NCBI RefSeq assembly: GCF_014204935.1
Contig: NZ_JACHMJ010000001.1
Location: 1,488,001 to 1,552,000, forward strand
Direction of reading: 5' to 3'
DNA from: Conyzicola lurida
Lineage (GTDB): Bacteria > Actinomycetota > Actinomycetes > Actinomycetales > Microbacteriaceae
DNA: 64,000 nt
Shown: piece after piece, positions 38,820 through 47,755 of the stretch
How the letters are laid out: each line of letters starts with the position of its first letter
Numbering within the stretch: the first letter of the stretch is position 1
Translations under genes and position numbers: made by a program
The notes under the pieces: generated by a model
Told to the model about the DNA's origin: nothing
The model's database searches: none
What the model saw: the letters and a program-made list of their open reading frames with translations, nothing else

Positions 38820-40361
38820 ATGTCCCCCGTGGATATCACACCGGAATTCAATCCGCTCAGGATTCCTTCCGACCGCCGTCTGAACCGCATCGCCGGCCCG
38901 AGCGCCCTCATCATCTTCGGAGTGACGGGTGACCTGTCGCGCAAGAAGCTGATGCCGGCCGTGTACGACCTCGCCAACCGCGGCCTGCTTCCCCCCGGAT
39001 TCGCGCTCGTGGGCTTCGCCCGCCGCGACTGGGAAGACCAGGACTTCGAAAAAGAGGTCTACGAAGCCGTCAAGCAGTACGCGCGCACTCCCTTCGACGA
39101 GGACGTCTGGCGCCAACTGGCGCTGGGCATCCGTTTCGTCCAGGGCGAATTCGACGACGACGCCGCGTTCGAGCGTCTCAAGGAGACCATCGACGAGCTG
39201 GACCGCGACCGCGGAACGATGGGCAACCACGCGTTCTACCTGTCGATCCCGCCGAAGTCCTTCCCGCAGGTGACCGAGCAGCTCCGCCGCTCGGGGCTCG
39301 CGGAGCAGCAGGAGGGCCACTGGCGCCGCGTCGTCATCGAGAAGCCGTTCGGTAGCGACCTCAAGACGGCCCGCGAACTGAACGACGTCGTCGAGTCGGT
39401 CTTCCCGGCCGACAGCGTCTTCCGCATCGACCACTACCTCGGTAAGGAGACGGTGCAGAACATCCTCGCGCTGCGCTTCGCCAACGAGATGTACGAGCCG
39501 ATCTGGAACGCCAACTACATCGACCACGTGCAGATCACGATGGCCGAGGACATCGGCGTCGGCGGCCGTGCCGGCTACTACGACGGCATCGGCGCAGCCC
39601 GCGACGTCATCCAGAACCACCTCCTGCAGCTCCTCGCCCTCACGGCGATGGAGGAGCCCATCTCGTTCAACGCCGCAGACCTGCGCGCCGAGAAGGAGAA
39701 GGTGCTCGCCGCCGTCAAGCTGCCCGCCGACCTGAGCACCTCGACCGCGCGCGGCCAGTACTCCGGCGGTTGGCAGGGCGGCGAAAAGGTCGTCGGCTTC
39801 CTCGACGAAGACGGCATGAACCCCGAGTCGCTCACCGAGACCTTCGCGGCGATCCGCCTCGACATCGGTACGCGCCGCTGGGCCGGTGTGCCGTTCTACC
39901 TCCGTGCCGGCAAGCGCCTCGGCCGCCGCGTCACCGAGATCGCGGTCGTGTTCAAGCGCGCCCCGCAGAACCTGTTCGCGGAGAGCCAGACCGGCACCCT
40001 CGGCCAGAACGCCATCGTGATCCGCGTGCAGCCCGACGAGGGCGTCACGATCCGTTTCGGATCCAAGGTTCCCGGCGCCACCATGCAGGTGCGCGACGTG
40101 ACCATGGACTTCGGCTACGGCCACGCCTTCACCGAGGCCAGCCCCGAGGCATACGAGCGACTCATCCTCGACGTGCTCCTCGGCGACCCGCCGCTGTTCC
40201 CCCGCCACGAAGAGGTCGAACTCTCGTGGAAGATCCTCGACCCGATCGAGGAATTCTGGGAGACGCAGGGCCAGCCCGAACAGTACCGACCGGGCACCTG
40301 GGGCCCGCAGTCCGCCGACGACCTTCTAGCCCGCGACGGCAGAGTATGGAGACGACCATGA
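38820..40361 (+). CDS. zwf: Glucose-6-phosphate 1-dehydrogenase
   Basis: A 513-residue enzyme producing 6-phosphogluconolactone and NADPH. The cofactor motif GVTGDLSRKKLMPA and the active-site peptide RIDHYLGKETVQN are intact. An ideal AAGGAG precedes the ATG. Its stop overlaps the opcA start (ATGA). The gene is third from last in the pentose-phosphate operon. Confidence 0.98.
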   Translation: MSPVDITPEFNPLRIPSDRRLNRIAGPSALIIFGVTGDLSRKKLMPAVYDLANRGLLPPGFALVGFARRDWEDQDFEKEVYEAVKQYARTPFDEDVWRQLALGIRFVQGEFDDDAAFERLKETIDELDRDRGTMGNHAFYLSIPPKSFPQVTEQLRRSGLAEQQEGHWRRVVIEKPFGSDLKTARELNDVVESVFPADSVFRIDHYLGKETVQNILALRFANEMYEPIWNANYIDHVQITMAEDIGVGGRAGYYDGIGAARDVIQNHLLQLLALTAMEEPISFNAADLRAEKEKVLAAVKLPADLSTSTARGQYSGGWQGGEKVVGFLDEDGMNPESLTETFAAIRLDIGTRRWAGVPFYLRAGKRLGRRVTEIAVVFKRAPQNLFAESQTGTLGQNAIVIRVQPDEGVTIRFGSKVPGATMQVRDVTMDFGYGHAFTEASPEAYERLILDVLLGDPPLFPRHEEVELSWKILDPIEEFWETQGQPEQYRPGTWGPQSADDLLARDGRVWRRP

Positions 40362-41362
40362 TTGTCGACCTTCCCGACACAACCACCAGCAAGATCTCGA
40401 AGACCCTCGTCAAGATCCGCGAGGAGGGCGGCGCTGTCGCCCTCGGCCGCGTGCTGACCCTCGTCATCTCGACCAAGCTCGGTGAAGAAGAAGAGGCCAT
40501 CGAGGCCGCCAACGACGCATCGCGCGAACACCCGATGCGCGTCATCGTGATCTCGACCGCCCAGGGCGCGGATGACGCCTCCGACGCCCGCATCGACGCC
40601 CAGATCCGCGTGGGCGGCGACGCCGGCGCGAGCGAGGTCATCGTGGTCAAGGCCTACGGCGACACCGCGAGCGATCAGGAGGGACTCGTCACAGGGCTCC
40701 TCCTGCCCGACGCCCCCGTCGTCGCCTGGTGGCCCGGTGTGGCCCCCGAGAACGCCGCGAAGTCGCCCCTCGGCGTCATCGCCCAGCGTCGCATCACGGA
40801 TGCCGCGTCGAGCTCGAACCCGGCGGCCGCACTCGTGCACGTCGCCGAGACGTACGCGCCCGGCGACACCGACTTCGCTTGGACCCGCCTCACGCTGTGG
40901 CGCGCCCAGCTCGCCGCGGTCCTCGACCAGCCGCCGTACGAGCCGGTCACCGGCGTCACCGTCCACGGTGCTGCCGACTCCCCGTCGACGGTTCTGCTCG
41001 CCGCGTGGCTGCAGCTGCAGCTCAAGATCGACGTGAAGCTCGAGGTGACCAACAAGTCCCACGGCTCCAGCGGAATCCAGGGTGTCGTGCTCGAGCGCGC
41101 CGGCGGAAACATCGAGCTCGAGCGCACGCTCGTGAACGTGGCGACGCTCGTGCAGCCGAACCAGCCGACGCACGACATCTCGCTGCCGCGTCGCAGCCTG
41201 CGCGACTGCCTCTCGGAGGAGCTGCGACGACTCGACCCCGACGATCTGTTCGGCGACGTCATCCAAAGCGGACTCGGCCAGCTCGGCAAGGTCACACCGC
41301 ACCTGCACACGGGTACGATCGCAGCAGTAGAGATCGACGAAAACGGAGTGGCCACCGCGTGA
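40358..41362 (+). CDS. opcA: Glucose-6-phosphate dehydrogenase assembly protein OpcA
   Basis: A 334-residue OpcA-family protein, the redox-responsive or assembly partner of Zwf in actinobacteria and cyanobacteria. The sequence APVVAWWPG and the LRDCLSEELRRLDP tail are typical. The ATG at 40358, with GGAGA upstream and overlapping the zwf stop, is preferred to the ATG four codons earlier and to the much longer open frame. It overlaps pgl by 4 bp (GTGA). Confidence 0.93.
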   Translation: MIVDLPDTTTSKISKTLVKIREEGGAVALGRVLTLVISTKLGEEEEAIEAANDASREHPMRVIVISTAQGADDASDARIDAQIRVGGDAGASEVIVVKAYGDTASDQEGLVTGLLLPDAPVVAWWPGVAPENAAKSPLGVIAQRRITDAASSSNPAAALVHVAETYAPGDTDFAWTRLTLWRAQLAAVLDQPPYEPVTGVTVHGAADSPSTVLLAAWLQLQLKIDVKLEVTNKSHGSSGIQGVVLERAGGNIELERTLVNVATLVQPNQPTHDISLPRRSLRDCLSEELRRLDPDDLFGDVIQSGLGQLGKVTPHLHTGTIAAVEIDENGVATA

Positions 41363-42156
41363 CAGTAGGACGACGGGTGCTCGTGCACCCAGACAAAGCA
41401 GCACTCGCAGCATCGGTAGCCGCGAGATTCATGACGAAGATGGTCGACCTGCTCGACGAGTTCGGTGAAGCAACCGTCGTCCTCACGGGCGGGACCATGG
41501 GCAGCGCGGTGCTGTCCGAGATCAACAACTCGCCGGCACGCGACACGCTCGACTGGTCGCGCGTGCACTTTTGGTGGGGCGACGAGCGTTGGCTCCCCCG
41601 CGGGGACGCCGAGCGCAACGAGACCCAGGCGCGGGAGGCGCTGCTCGACCACCTCGGTCTCGACGGCAGCACCATCCACGCGTTCCCGGCGTCGGACGAG
41701 GGCATCGATCTGGATGCCGCGGCCGAGGTCTACGCTCTGGAACTCGCCGCGCACGCCCACGAGGGTGCGACGCTCCCCCGGTTCGACATCACCTTCCTGG
41801 GTGTCGGCCCCGACGGGCACGTCGCCTCGCTGTTCCCCGAACAGCCCGGTATCCGCGAGACCGAGGCGACGGTGATCGCCGTGCGCAACGCTCCGAAGCC
41901 CCCGCCCGAGCGGCTGTCGCTCACCCTCCCGGTGATCAACTCGTCGACGCGCATCTGGATGGTTCTCGCGGGTGCGGACAAGGCTTCGGCTCTCGGCCTC
42001 AGCCTCGCCGGTGCGAGCATCAACGAGGTGCCCGCGGCCGGCGTCGAAGGACGTCGCAGCACTCTCTACTACGTCGACCGTGAAGCCACGGCCGAGGTTC
42101 CCGAGAACCTCACCGCGACCGAGATCTTCTGGACCGCGGCAGACGCGACCGACTAG
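41359..42156 (+). CDS. pgl: 6-phosphogluconolactonase
   Basis: A 265-residue SOL-type lactonase. LTGGTMG, WGDERWLPRGDAERN, FLGVGPDGHVASLFP and LSLTLPVIN are family motifs. It hydrolyses the Zwf product to 6-phosphogluconate. The GTG at 41359 overlaps the opcA stop. The last 100 bp of the gene are repeated at 42881-42980 as part of the tandem duplication. This copy of the gene is complete. Confidence 0.95.
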   Translation: MTVGRRVLVHPDKAALAASVAARFMTKMVDLLDEFGEATVVLTGGTMGSAVLSEINNSPARDTLDWSRVHFWWGDERWLPRGDAERNETQAREALLDHLGLDGSTIHAFPASDEGIDLDAAAEVYALELAAHAHEGATLPRFDITFLGVGPDGHVASLFPEQPGIRETEATVIAVRNAPKPPPERLSLTLPVINSSTRIWMVLAGADKASALGLSLAGASINEVPAAGVEGRRSTLYYVDREATAEVPENLTATEIFWTAADATD

Positions 42157-42164
42157 ATCCCGCG

Positions 42165-42212
42165 CATACGCAGAAAGGCCGCTACCTTCGGGTAGCGGCC
42201 TTTCTGCGTATG
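42165..42212. terminator. Bidirectional terminator pgl/rbpA, copy 1
   Basis: Perfect inverted repeat with 22-bp arms around a TTCG loop; the core stem is AAAGGCCGCTACC/GGTAGCGGCCTTT. It ends pgl on the plus strand and the rbpA-direction transcript on the minus strand. Confidence 0.93.
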
Positions 42213-42229
42213 TACCTCTGACGCCTGTA

Positions 42230-42597
42230 TCAGGACGAGGGGGCGCTTCCGCGGCGCGCGCGGAGTTGCGAGAGGGCTTCGCCCAAGAGGGACTCGGCTT
42301 CCTCTTCGGTGCGACGTTCCTTCACGTAGGCGAGAGGTGCGTCTTGTAGGGCTCGAGCTTCGCGACGGACGGCGGGTTGTTCTTGTCCCGGCCGGCCGGC
42401 AGACCGCTCTGCGGCGAGTCGATGGTCAGGGGGATCTCGTCGTCGGGCAGGTTAGCCGCGAAGTGGCGGACCGTCTCGTTACCGAGTTCGTCCCAGTAGG
42501 AGATCTGCACGCGCTCGGCGTGATAGCCCCGGTCCTGCTCCCCCATCGGGCCTGCGCCCACACGCGATCCTCGAATCGCACTGCCACCTGAAGCCAC
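42230..42597 (-). pseudogene. rbpA copy 1, frameshifted
   Basis: This equals the intact rbpA at 43054-43419 except for a 2-bp AG insertion near 42333-42338. The frame shifts after KTHL and stops at 42322, replacing the last ~32 residues with SPT. The part lost is the helical C-terminal segment (AYVKERRTEEEAESLLGEAL...), which in RbpA contacts the sigma factor. The remaining product would hold only the N-terminal tail and core. The GTG start (42595-42597) and its AAGGGGG ribosome site are intact. If this is an assembly error, the pseudogene does not exist. Confidence 0.85.
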
Positions 42598-42640
42598 TGT
42601 GCCCCCTTGTTGCCTAGTCGGTATTGCCCGATGAGATTGG

Positions 42641-42886
42641 TTAAGCCCCGTTGAACTTGGTGATGAGGCCAAGCACGACGATCGATGTGATCCAGATCAC
42701 CGCGAGAATGACGGTGATGCGGTTCAGGTTGCGTTCGGCAACGCCGGATGCACCGAGGTTAGACGTCACTCCGCCGCCGAACATGTCGGAGAGACCGCCT
42801 CCGCGTCCACGGTGCAACAGAATGAGGAGCGTCAGCAAGAGACTCGTGATGCCGAGTACAACCTGCAGCGCGACCTGGAGCAGCAC
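42641..42886 (-). CDS. SecG copy 1 (start codon created at duplication junction)
   Basis: An 81-residue SecG, identical to the other copy from residue 3 or 4 on. The duplication removed its own start (VEIL...), but the join supplied an in-frame GTG at 42884-42886, so it reads VLLQVAL. No good ribosome site precedes this GTG and no promoter is copied; expression would need readthrough past the terminator at 42989-43036. Both membrane segments are kept. It may be a functional paralogue, a silent copy, or an assembly artefact. Confidence 0.6.
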   Translation of the reverse strand: MLLQVALQVVLGITSLLLTLLILLHRGRGGGLSDMFGGGVTSNLGASGVAERNLNRITVILAVIWITSIVVLGLITKFNGA

Positions 42887-42980
42887 TCTCTACTACGTCG
42901 ACCGTGAAGCCACGGCCGAGGTTCCCGAGAACCTCACCGCGACCGAGATCTTCTGGACCGCGGCAGACGCGACCGACTAG
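42881..42980 (+). pseudogene. 3' fragment of pgl
   Basis: 100 bp encoding the last 32 residues of 6-phosphogluconolactonase (STLYYVDREATAEVPEN... to the stop), identical to 42057-42156. It has no start or upstream gene and is a by-product of the tandem duplication. Confidence 0.9.
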
Positions 42981-42988
42981 ATCCCGCG

Positions 42989-43036
42989 CATACGCAGAAA
43001 GGCCGCTACCTTCGGGTAGCGGCCTTTCTGCGTATG
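42989..43036. terminator. Bidirectional terminator, copy 2
   Basis: Exact copy of the hairpin at 42165-42212. It lies just past the intact rbpA and should stop the secG-rbpA transcript before it reaches copy 1. Confidence 0.92.
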
Positions 43037-43053
43037 TACCTCTGACGCCTGTA

Positions 43054-43419
43054 TCAGGACGAGGGGGCGCTTCCGCGGCGCGCGCGGAGTTGCGAGAGGG
43101 CTTCGCCCAAGAGGGACTCGGCTTCCTCTTCGGTGCGACGTTCCTTCACGTAGGCGAGGTGCGTCTTGTAGGGCTCGAGCTTCGCGACGGACGGCGGGTT
43201 GTTCTTGTCCCGGCCGGCCGGCAGACCGCTCTGCGGCGAGTCGATGGTCAGGGGGATCTCGTCGTCGGGCAGGTTAGCCGCGAAGTGGCGGACCGTCTCG
43301 TTACCGAGTTCGTCCCAGTAGGAGATCTGCACGCGCTCGGCGTGATAGCCCCGGTCCTGCTCCCCCATCGGGCCTGCGCCCACACGCGATCCTCGAATCG
43401 CACTGCCACCTGAAGCCAC
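43054..43419 (-). CDS. rbpA: RNA polymerase-binding protein RbpA
   Basis: A 121-residue actinobacterial transcription activator that binds RNA polymerase and the principal sigma factor. Its layout fits the family: an N-terminal tail with RGSRVGAG, a small beta-barrel core, a basic linker (KLEPYKTHLAYVKERR) and the C-terminal sigma-interaction helices (EEEAESLLGEALSQLRARR). The GTG at 43417-43419 follows AAGGGGG; the frame is open further upstream, but family similarity starts here. It is 43 bp downstream of secG and ends in a strong terminator. A broken copy lies at 42230-42597. Confidence 0.9.
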   Translation of the reverse strand: MASGGSAIRGSRVGAGPMGEQDRGYHAERVQISYWDELGNETVRHFAANLPDDEIPLTIDSPQSGLPAGRDKNNPPSVAKLEPYKTHLAYVKERRTEEEAESLLGEALSQLRARRGSAPSS

Positions 43420-43462
43420 TGTGCCCCCTTGTTGCCTAGTCGGTATTGCCCGATGAGATTGG

Positions 43463-43711
43463 TTAAGCCCCGTTGAACTTGGTGATGAGGCCAAGCACGA
43501 CGATCGATGTGATCCAGATCACCGCGAGAATGACGGTGATGCGGTTCAGGTTGCGTTCGGCAACGCCGGATGCACCGAGGTTAGACGTCACTCCGCCGCC
43601 GAACATGTCGGAGAGACCGCCTCCGCGTCCACGGTGCAACAGAATGAGGAGCGTCAGCAAGAGACTCGTGATGCCGAGTACAACCTGCAGCGCGACCTGG
43701 AGAATTTCCAC
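43463..43711 (-). CDS. secG: Preprotein translocase subunit SecG
   Basis: An 82-residue SecG with two membrane helices (about 4-25 and 58-78) separated by the conserved LLHRGRGGGLSDMFGG loop. It is part of SecYEG. The GTG at 43709-43711 follows AAAGG. It lies downstream of tpiA in the common gap-pgk-tpiA-secG order, with 114 bp between that include a hairpin and a -10-like TATACT, so it may have its own promoter. Confidence 0.94.
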   Translation of the reverse strand: MEILQVALQVVLGITSLLLTLLILLHRGRGGGLSDMFGGGVTSNLGASGVAERNLNRITVILAVIWITSIVVLGLITKFNGA

Positions 43712-43746
43712 GGGTAACCTTTCGAAGCGGCCGGTGGGCCTCAAGT

Positions 43747-43752
43747 AGTATA
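43747..43752 (-). promoter_or_regulatory. Possible -10 element for secG-rbpA
   Basis: TATACT on the minus strand, 36 bp upstream of the secG start and just after the hairpin. No convincing -35 is seen. It lies outside the duplicated unit, so only the intact secG-rbpA pair would have it. Confidence 0.3.
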
Positions 43753-43758
43753 TCTGCG

Positions 43759-43786
43759 GCGTGGGGACTCGATCGAGCCCCCACGC
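43759..43786 (-). terminator. Hairpin between tpiA and secG
   Basis: 14-bp arms (GCGTGGGGACTCGA and TCGAGCCCCCACGC) with one mismatch and almost no loop. There is no following T-run, so it may be an attenuator, an RNA stability element or a protein site rather than a full terminator. Confidence 0.4.
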
Positions 43787-43825
43787 TTGTCATATTGACG
43801 CAGAATTGTCAGCGAAACAGGCGGA

Positions 43826-44632
43826 TCAGGTGCCGACGTGCTTCTGGAAGCGCGAAATGCTCGCGAATTCGTCGAGATCGAGGCTCGCACCACCGACGAG
43901 GGCGCCGTCGACGTTGGACTCGCGCATGAAGCCCGCGATGTTCACCGCCTTCACGGAACCGCCGTAGAGGATGCGGGTCGCCGCGGCGACGTCCTCGCCG
44001 AGCAGTTCGACCAGCAGTTCGCGCAGCTTGGCGGCGACCTGTTCGGCCTGCTCGGGAGTCGCGGCCTGGCCGGAACCGATGGCCCAGACGGGCTCGTAGG
44101 CGACGACGATGTCGACGGCTCCCGTCACTCCCGCAAGCGCGGCGCGCAGCTGGGCGACGGGGACCGCGCTCGGGCCGTGCTTTTCGAGGTCTTCGGCGGT
44201 CTCGCCGACGCAGATCACGGGAACGAGGTTGTGACGGAGGGCGGCGCCGACCTTGGCGGCGACGACCTCGTCGGTCTCGTTGTGCAGGGTGCGTCGTTCG
44301 GAGTGGCCGATGATGACGTACTGGCAGTCGAGCGCCTTGAGGAAGGCGCCGGAGATCTCGCCGGTGTAGGCACCGGAGTCGTGGGCCGAGAGGTCCTGCG
44401 CGCCGAAGGCGAGATCGAGTTTGTCGGCCGAGATCAGCGTCTGCACGGAGCGCAGATCGGTGAAGGGCGGGAAGACCGCGACCTCGGCCGTGCCGAAGTC
44501 GTGCTGGGCGTCCTTGAGGCTCCACGCGAGCTTCTGGGCGAAGGCGATGGCCTGCAGGTGGTCGAGGTTCATCTTCCAGTTGCCGGCGATGAGGGGCACG
44601 CGCTTGTGCGCCGTGCCGGGTACTACTGCCAT
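43826..44632 (-). CDS. tpiA: Triosephosphate isomerase
   Basis: A 268-residue TIM barrel. Catalytic Lys in GNWKMN, His in IIGHSERR and Glu in AYEPVWAIGSG are all present. It overlaps the pgk end by 10 bp, so the two are cotranslated. Third gene of gap-pgk-tpiA. Confidence 0.97.
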   Translation of the reverse strand: MAVVPGTAHKRVPLIAGNWKMNLDHLQAIAFAQKLAWSLKDAQHDFGTAEVAVFPPFTDLRSVQTLISADKLDLAFGAQDLSAHDSGAYTGEISGAFLKALDCQYVIIGHSERRTLHNETDEVVAAKVGAALRHNLVPVICVGETAEDLEKHGPSAVPVAQLRAALAGVTGAVDIVVAYEPVWAIGSGQAATPEQAEQVAAKLRELLVELLGEDVAAATRILYGGSVKAVNIAGFMRESNVDGALVGGASLDLDEFASISRFQKHVGT

Positions 44633-45837
44633 CCGAGGACCTCCAGTCCAGGCAGACGCTTTCCCTCGAGGAACTCGAGGCTGGCGCCGCCACCGGTTGA
44701 GATGTGACCGAACTGGTCGTCGTCGAAGCCGAGGGCGCGCACGGCGGCGGCGGAGTCGCCACCGCCGACCACGCCGAGGCCGTCGATCTGGGTGAGTGCC
44801 TGCGCTACGGCCTTGGTGCCGGCGGCGAAGGGGGCGAGTTCGAAGACGCCCATGGGGCCGTTCCAGAACACGGTCTTCGACGCGGCGATGACCTCGGCGA
44901 ACCGGGCGGCCGTGTCGGGACCGATGTCGAGGCCGAGGCCCGACGATCCGAACGGGGTGTCTTCGATGCCCGAGGCGGGCGTCGTGACGAATTCGGCGTC
45001 AGCACCGAACTTCGAGGCCACGACGATGTCGGTGGGGACCACGATCTCGACGCCGAGCTTCTCCGCCTCGGCGAGGTAGCCCTTCACGCTTTCGATCTGG
45101 TCCGTTTCGAGCAGGCTCGATCCGACCTTGTAGCCGAGGGCCGCGAGGAAGGTGAAGAGCATGCCGCCGCCGATGAGCAGGGTGTTGACCTTGGGGAGCA
45201 GGGCGCCGATGACGGCGAGCTTGTCCGAGACCTTCGAGCCGCCGAGGACGACCGTGTAGGGCGCCTCGGGGGTACGGGTGAGGCGCTCGAGCACCTCGAG
45301 CTCGGCCTGGATGAGGAGTCCGGCGGCGCTCGGCAACAGGGCGGCGATCTCGAAGACGCTGGCCTGCTTGCGGTGCACGACCCCGAATCCGTCGGACACG
45401 TACGCGTCGGCGAAGGCGGCGAGCTTGCCCGCGAACTCCTCGCGCTCGGTATCGACCTTGCTGGTCTCTCCCGGGTTGAAGCGGAGGTTCTCCAGCAGGA
45501 CGATGTCGCCGTCGGCGAGGCCGGCGACGGCCTCCTCCGCAGCGGAACCGACCGTGTCGCTCGCAAAGACGACGCCCTTGCCGAGGAGCTCGCTCAGTCG
45601 CTGGGCGACCGGAGCGAGGCTGTACTTGGCCTCCGGCGCGCCGTCGGGTCGCCCGAGGTGGGAGACGACGACGACGCGGGCGCCGGAGTTGATCAGGGCG
45701 TTGAGCGTCGGGAGAGAGGCGCGAATGCGGCCGTCGTCCGTGATCTGTCCGTCTTTCAACGGGACGTTCAGATCACAGCGGACGAGCACGTTCTTGCCGC
45801 TCAGGTCACCGAGGCTGTCAATGGTGCGAAGCGACAC
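44623..45837 (-). CDS. pgk: Phosphoglycerate kinase
   Basis: A 404-residue kinase. The substrate-binding RCDLNVPLKDG, HLGRPDG, the ENLRFNPGE stretch and the C-terminal GGGDSAAAVRALG and STGGGASLEFLEG motifs are complete. It lies 22 bp after gap and overlaps tpiA. Confidence 0.97.
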   Translation of the reverse strand: MSLRTIDSLGDLSGKNVLVRCDLNVPLKDGQITDDGRIRASLPTLNALINSGARVVVVSHLGRPDGAPEAKYSLAPVAQRLSELLGKGVVFASDTVGSAAEEAVAGLADGDIVLLENLRFNPGETSKVDTEREEFAGKLAAFADAYVSDGFGVVHRKQASVFEIAALLPSAAGLLIQAELEVLERLTRTPEAPYTVVLGGSKVSDKLAVIGALLPKVNTLLIGGGMLFTFLAALGYKVGSSLLETDQIESVKGYLAEAEKLGVEIVVPTDIVVASKFGADAEFVTTPASGIEDTPFGSSGLGLDIGPDTAARFAEVIAASKTVFWNGPMGVFELAPFAAGTKAVAQALTQIDGLGVVGGGDSAAAVRALGFDDDQFGHISTGGGASLEFLEGKRLPGLEVLGWQ

Positions 45838-45859
45838 GGTCGTTGGTTCCTGGTTCTGA

Positions 45860-46882
<1,023 letters not shown>

Positions 46883-46920
46883 TCAGGCGCCGGATGACGC
46901 ACAGGTGGTGGATTACTGCG

Positions 46921-46957
46921 GTAAAAGGGGCGGAACCGTTGTGCGGTTCCGCCCCCG
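46921..46957 (-). terminator. Terminator of sodA
   Basis: Stem arms GGGGCGGAACCG (46927-46938) and CGGTTCCGCCCC (46944-46955); the minus strand continues with TTTT. It lies about 14 bp after the sodA stop and separates sodA from gap. Confidence 0.88.
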
Positions 46958-46970
46958 CGAAGTCTCTGGT

Positions 46971-47597
46971 TTAGGAGAGGAGGAACAGGCCCGGGGTCTG
47001 CGCGCGGGCGGCGTCGAAACGAGCCTGTGCGTTCTCCCAGTTGGCGATGTTCCAGAACGCCTTGACGTAGTCGGCGCGCACGTTCTTGTAGTCGAGGTAG
47101 TAGGCGTGCTCCCAGACGTCGAGCATCAGGATCGGCACGATGCCCGCGGGGAGGTTGCCCTGCTGGTCGAAGAACTGGACGATGATGAGGCGTTCGCCGA
47201 AGGTGTCCCACGCGAGGACGGACCAGCCGGAGCCCTGCACGCCGAGTGCGGTGGCGGTGAAGTGCGCGGTGAACTTGTCGAACGAACCGAAGTTGTCGTC
47301 GATGGCGGACGCGAGGTCGCCGGTGGGCTTGTCGCCACCGTTCGGCGAGAGGTTCGTCCAGAAGATCGAGTGGTTGATGTGGCCACCGAGGTTGAAGGCG
47401 AGGTCCTTCTCGAGCTTGTTGACATTGGCGAGGTTGCCGGAGTCGCGCGCTTCTGCGAGCTGCGCGATGGCGGTGTTGGCACCGGTGACGTAGGTCTGGT
47501 GGTGCTTGCTGTGGTGCAGCTCCATGATGGCGCCGCTGATGCTGGGCTCGAGGGCCGCGTAGTCGTACGGGAGTTCGGGAAGGGTGTAATCAGCCAA
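46971..47597 (-). CDS. sodA: Superoxide dismutase (Fe/Mn family)
   Basis: A 208-residue Fe/Mn superoxide dismutase. Metal ligands are in [20 protein letters not shown] and the [13 protein letters not shown] motif. The start codon is TTG (47595-47597), with AGGAG seven bases upstream and family similarity beginning exactly at that codon ([13 protein letters not shown]). It is a single-gene unit with its own terminator, placed between whiA and gap. Metal type (Mn versus Fe) cannot be settled by eye. Confidence 0.95.
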   Translation of the reverse strand: MADYTLPELPYDYAALEPSISGAIMELHHSKHHQTYVTGANTAIAQLAEARDSGNLANVNKLEKDLAFNLGGHINHSIFWTNLSPNGGDKPTGDLASAIDDNFGSFDKFTAHFTATALGVQGSGWSVLAWDTFGERLIIVQFFDQQGNLPAGIVPILMLDVWEHAYYLDYKNVRADYVKAFWNIANWENAQARFDAARAQTPGLFLLS

Positions 47598-47755
47598 AAT
47601 ATTCTCCTAGCGAATAGGCCACGAACAGAGCGTTCGCTGGGGCCGGGGTAACGAATCCAGTGTACTCCCGACAACCATCCAGTCCCGGTGCGGGAACGGA
47701 TCCAGTCGAGAAACACACAGGTTTCAGGTCGATTCAGGACTCAGGTCCCGATCGT

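Larger units (their letters stand above)
42057..42880. repeat. Tandem duplication, copy 1 (824 bp)
   Basis: Direct repeat of copy 2, covering the pgl 3' end, the bidirectional terminator, a frameshifted rbpA and secG up to its fourth codon. Base-by-base reading finds one difference from copy 2: an extra AG inside GAGAGG at 42333-42338. The two copies abut exactly, with a single shared G at the join. Confidence 0.95.
42881..43702. repeat. Tandem duplication, copy 2 (822 bp)
   Basis: The second copy of the repeat unit. It keeps the native junction with the secG start and upstream region, so the secG and rbpA genes here are the complete ones, while its pgl part is only a 3' fragment. Confidence 0.95.
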
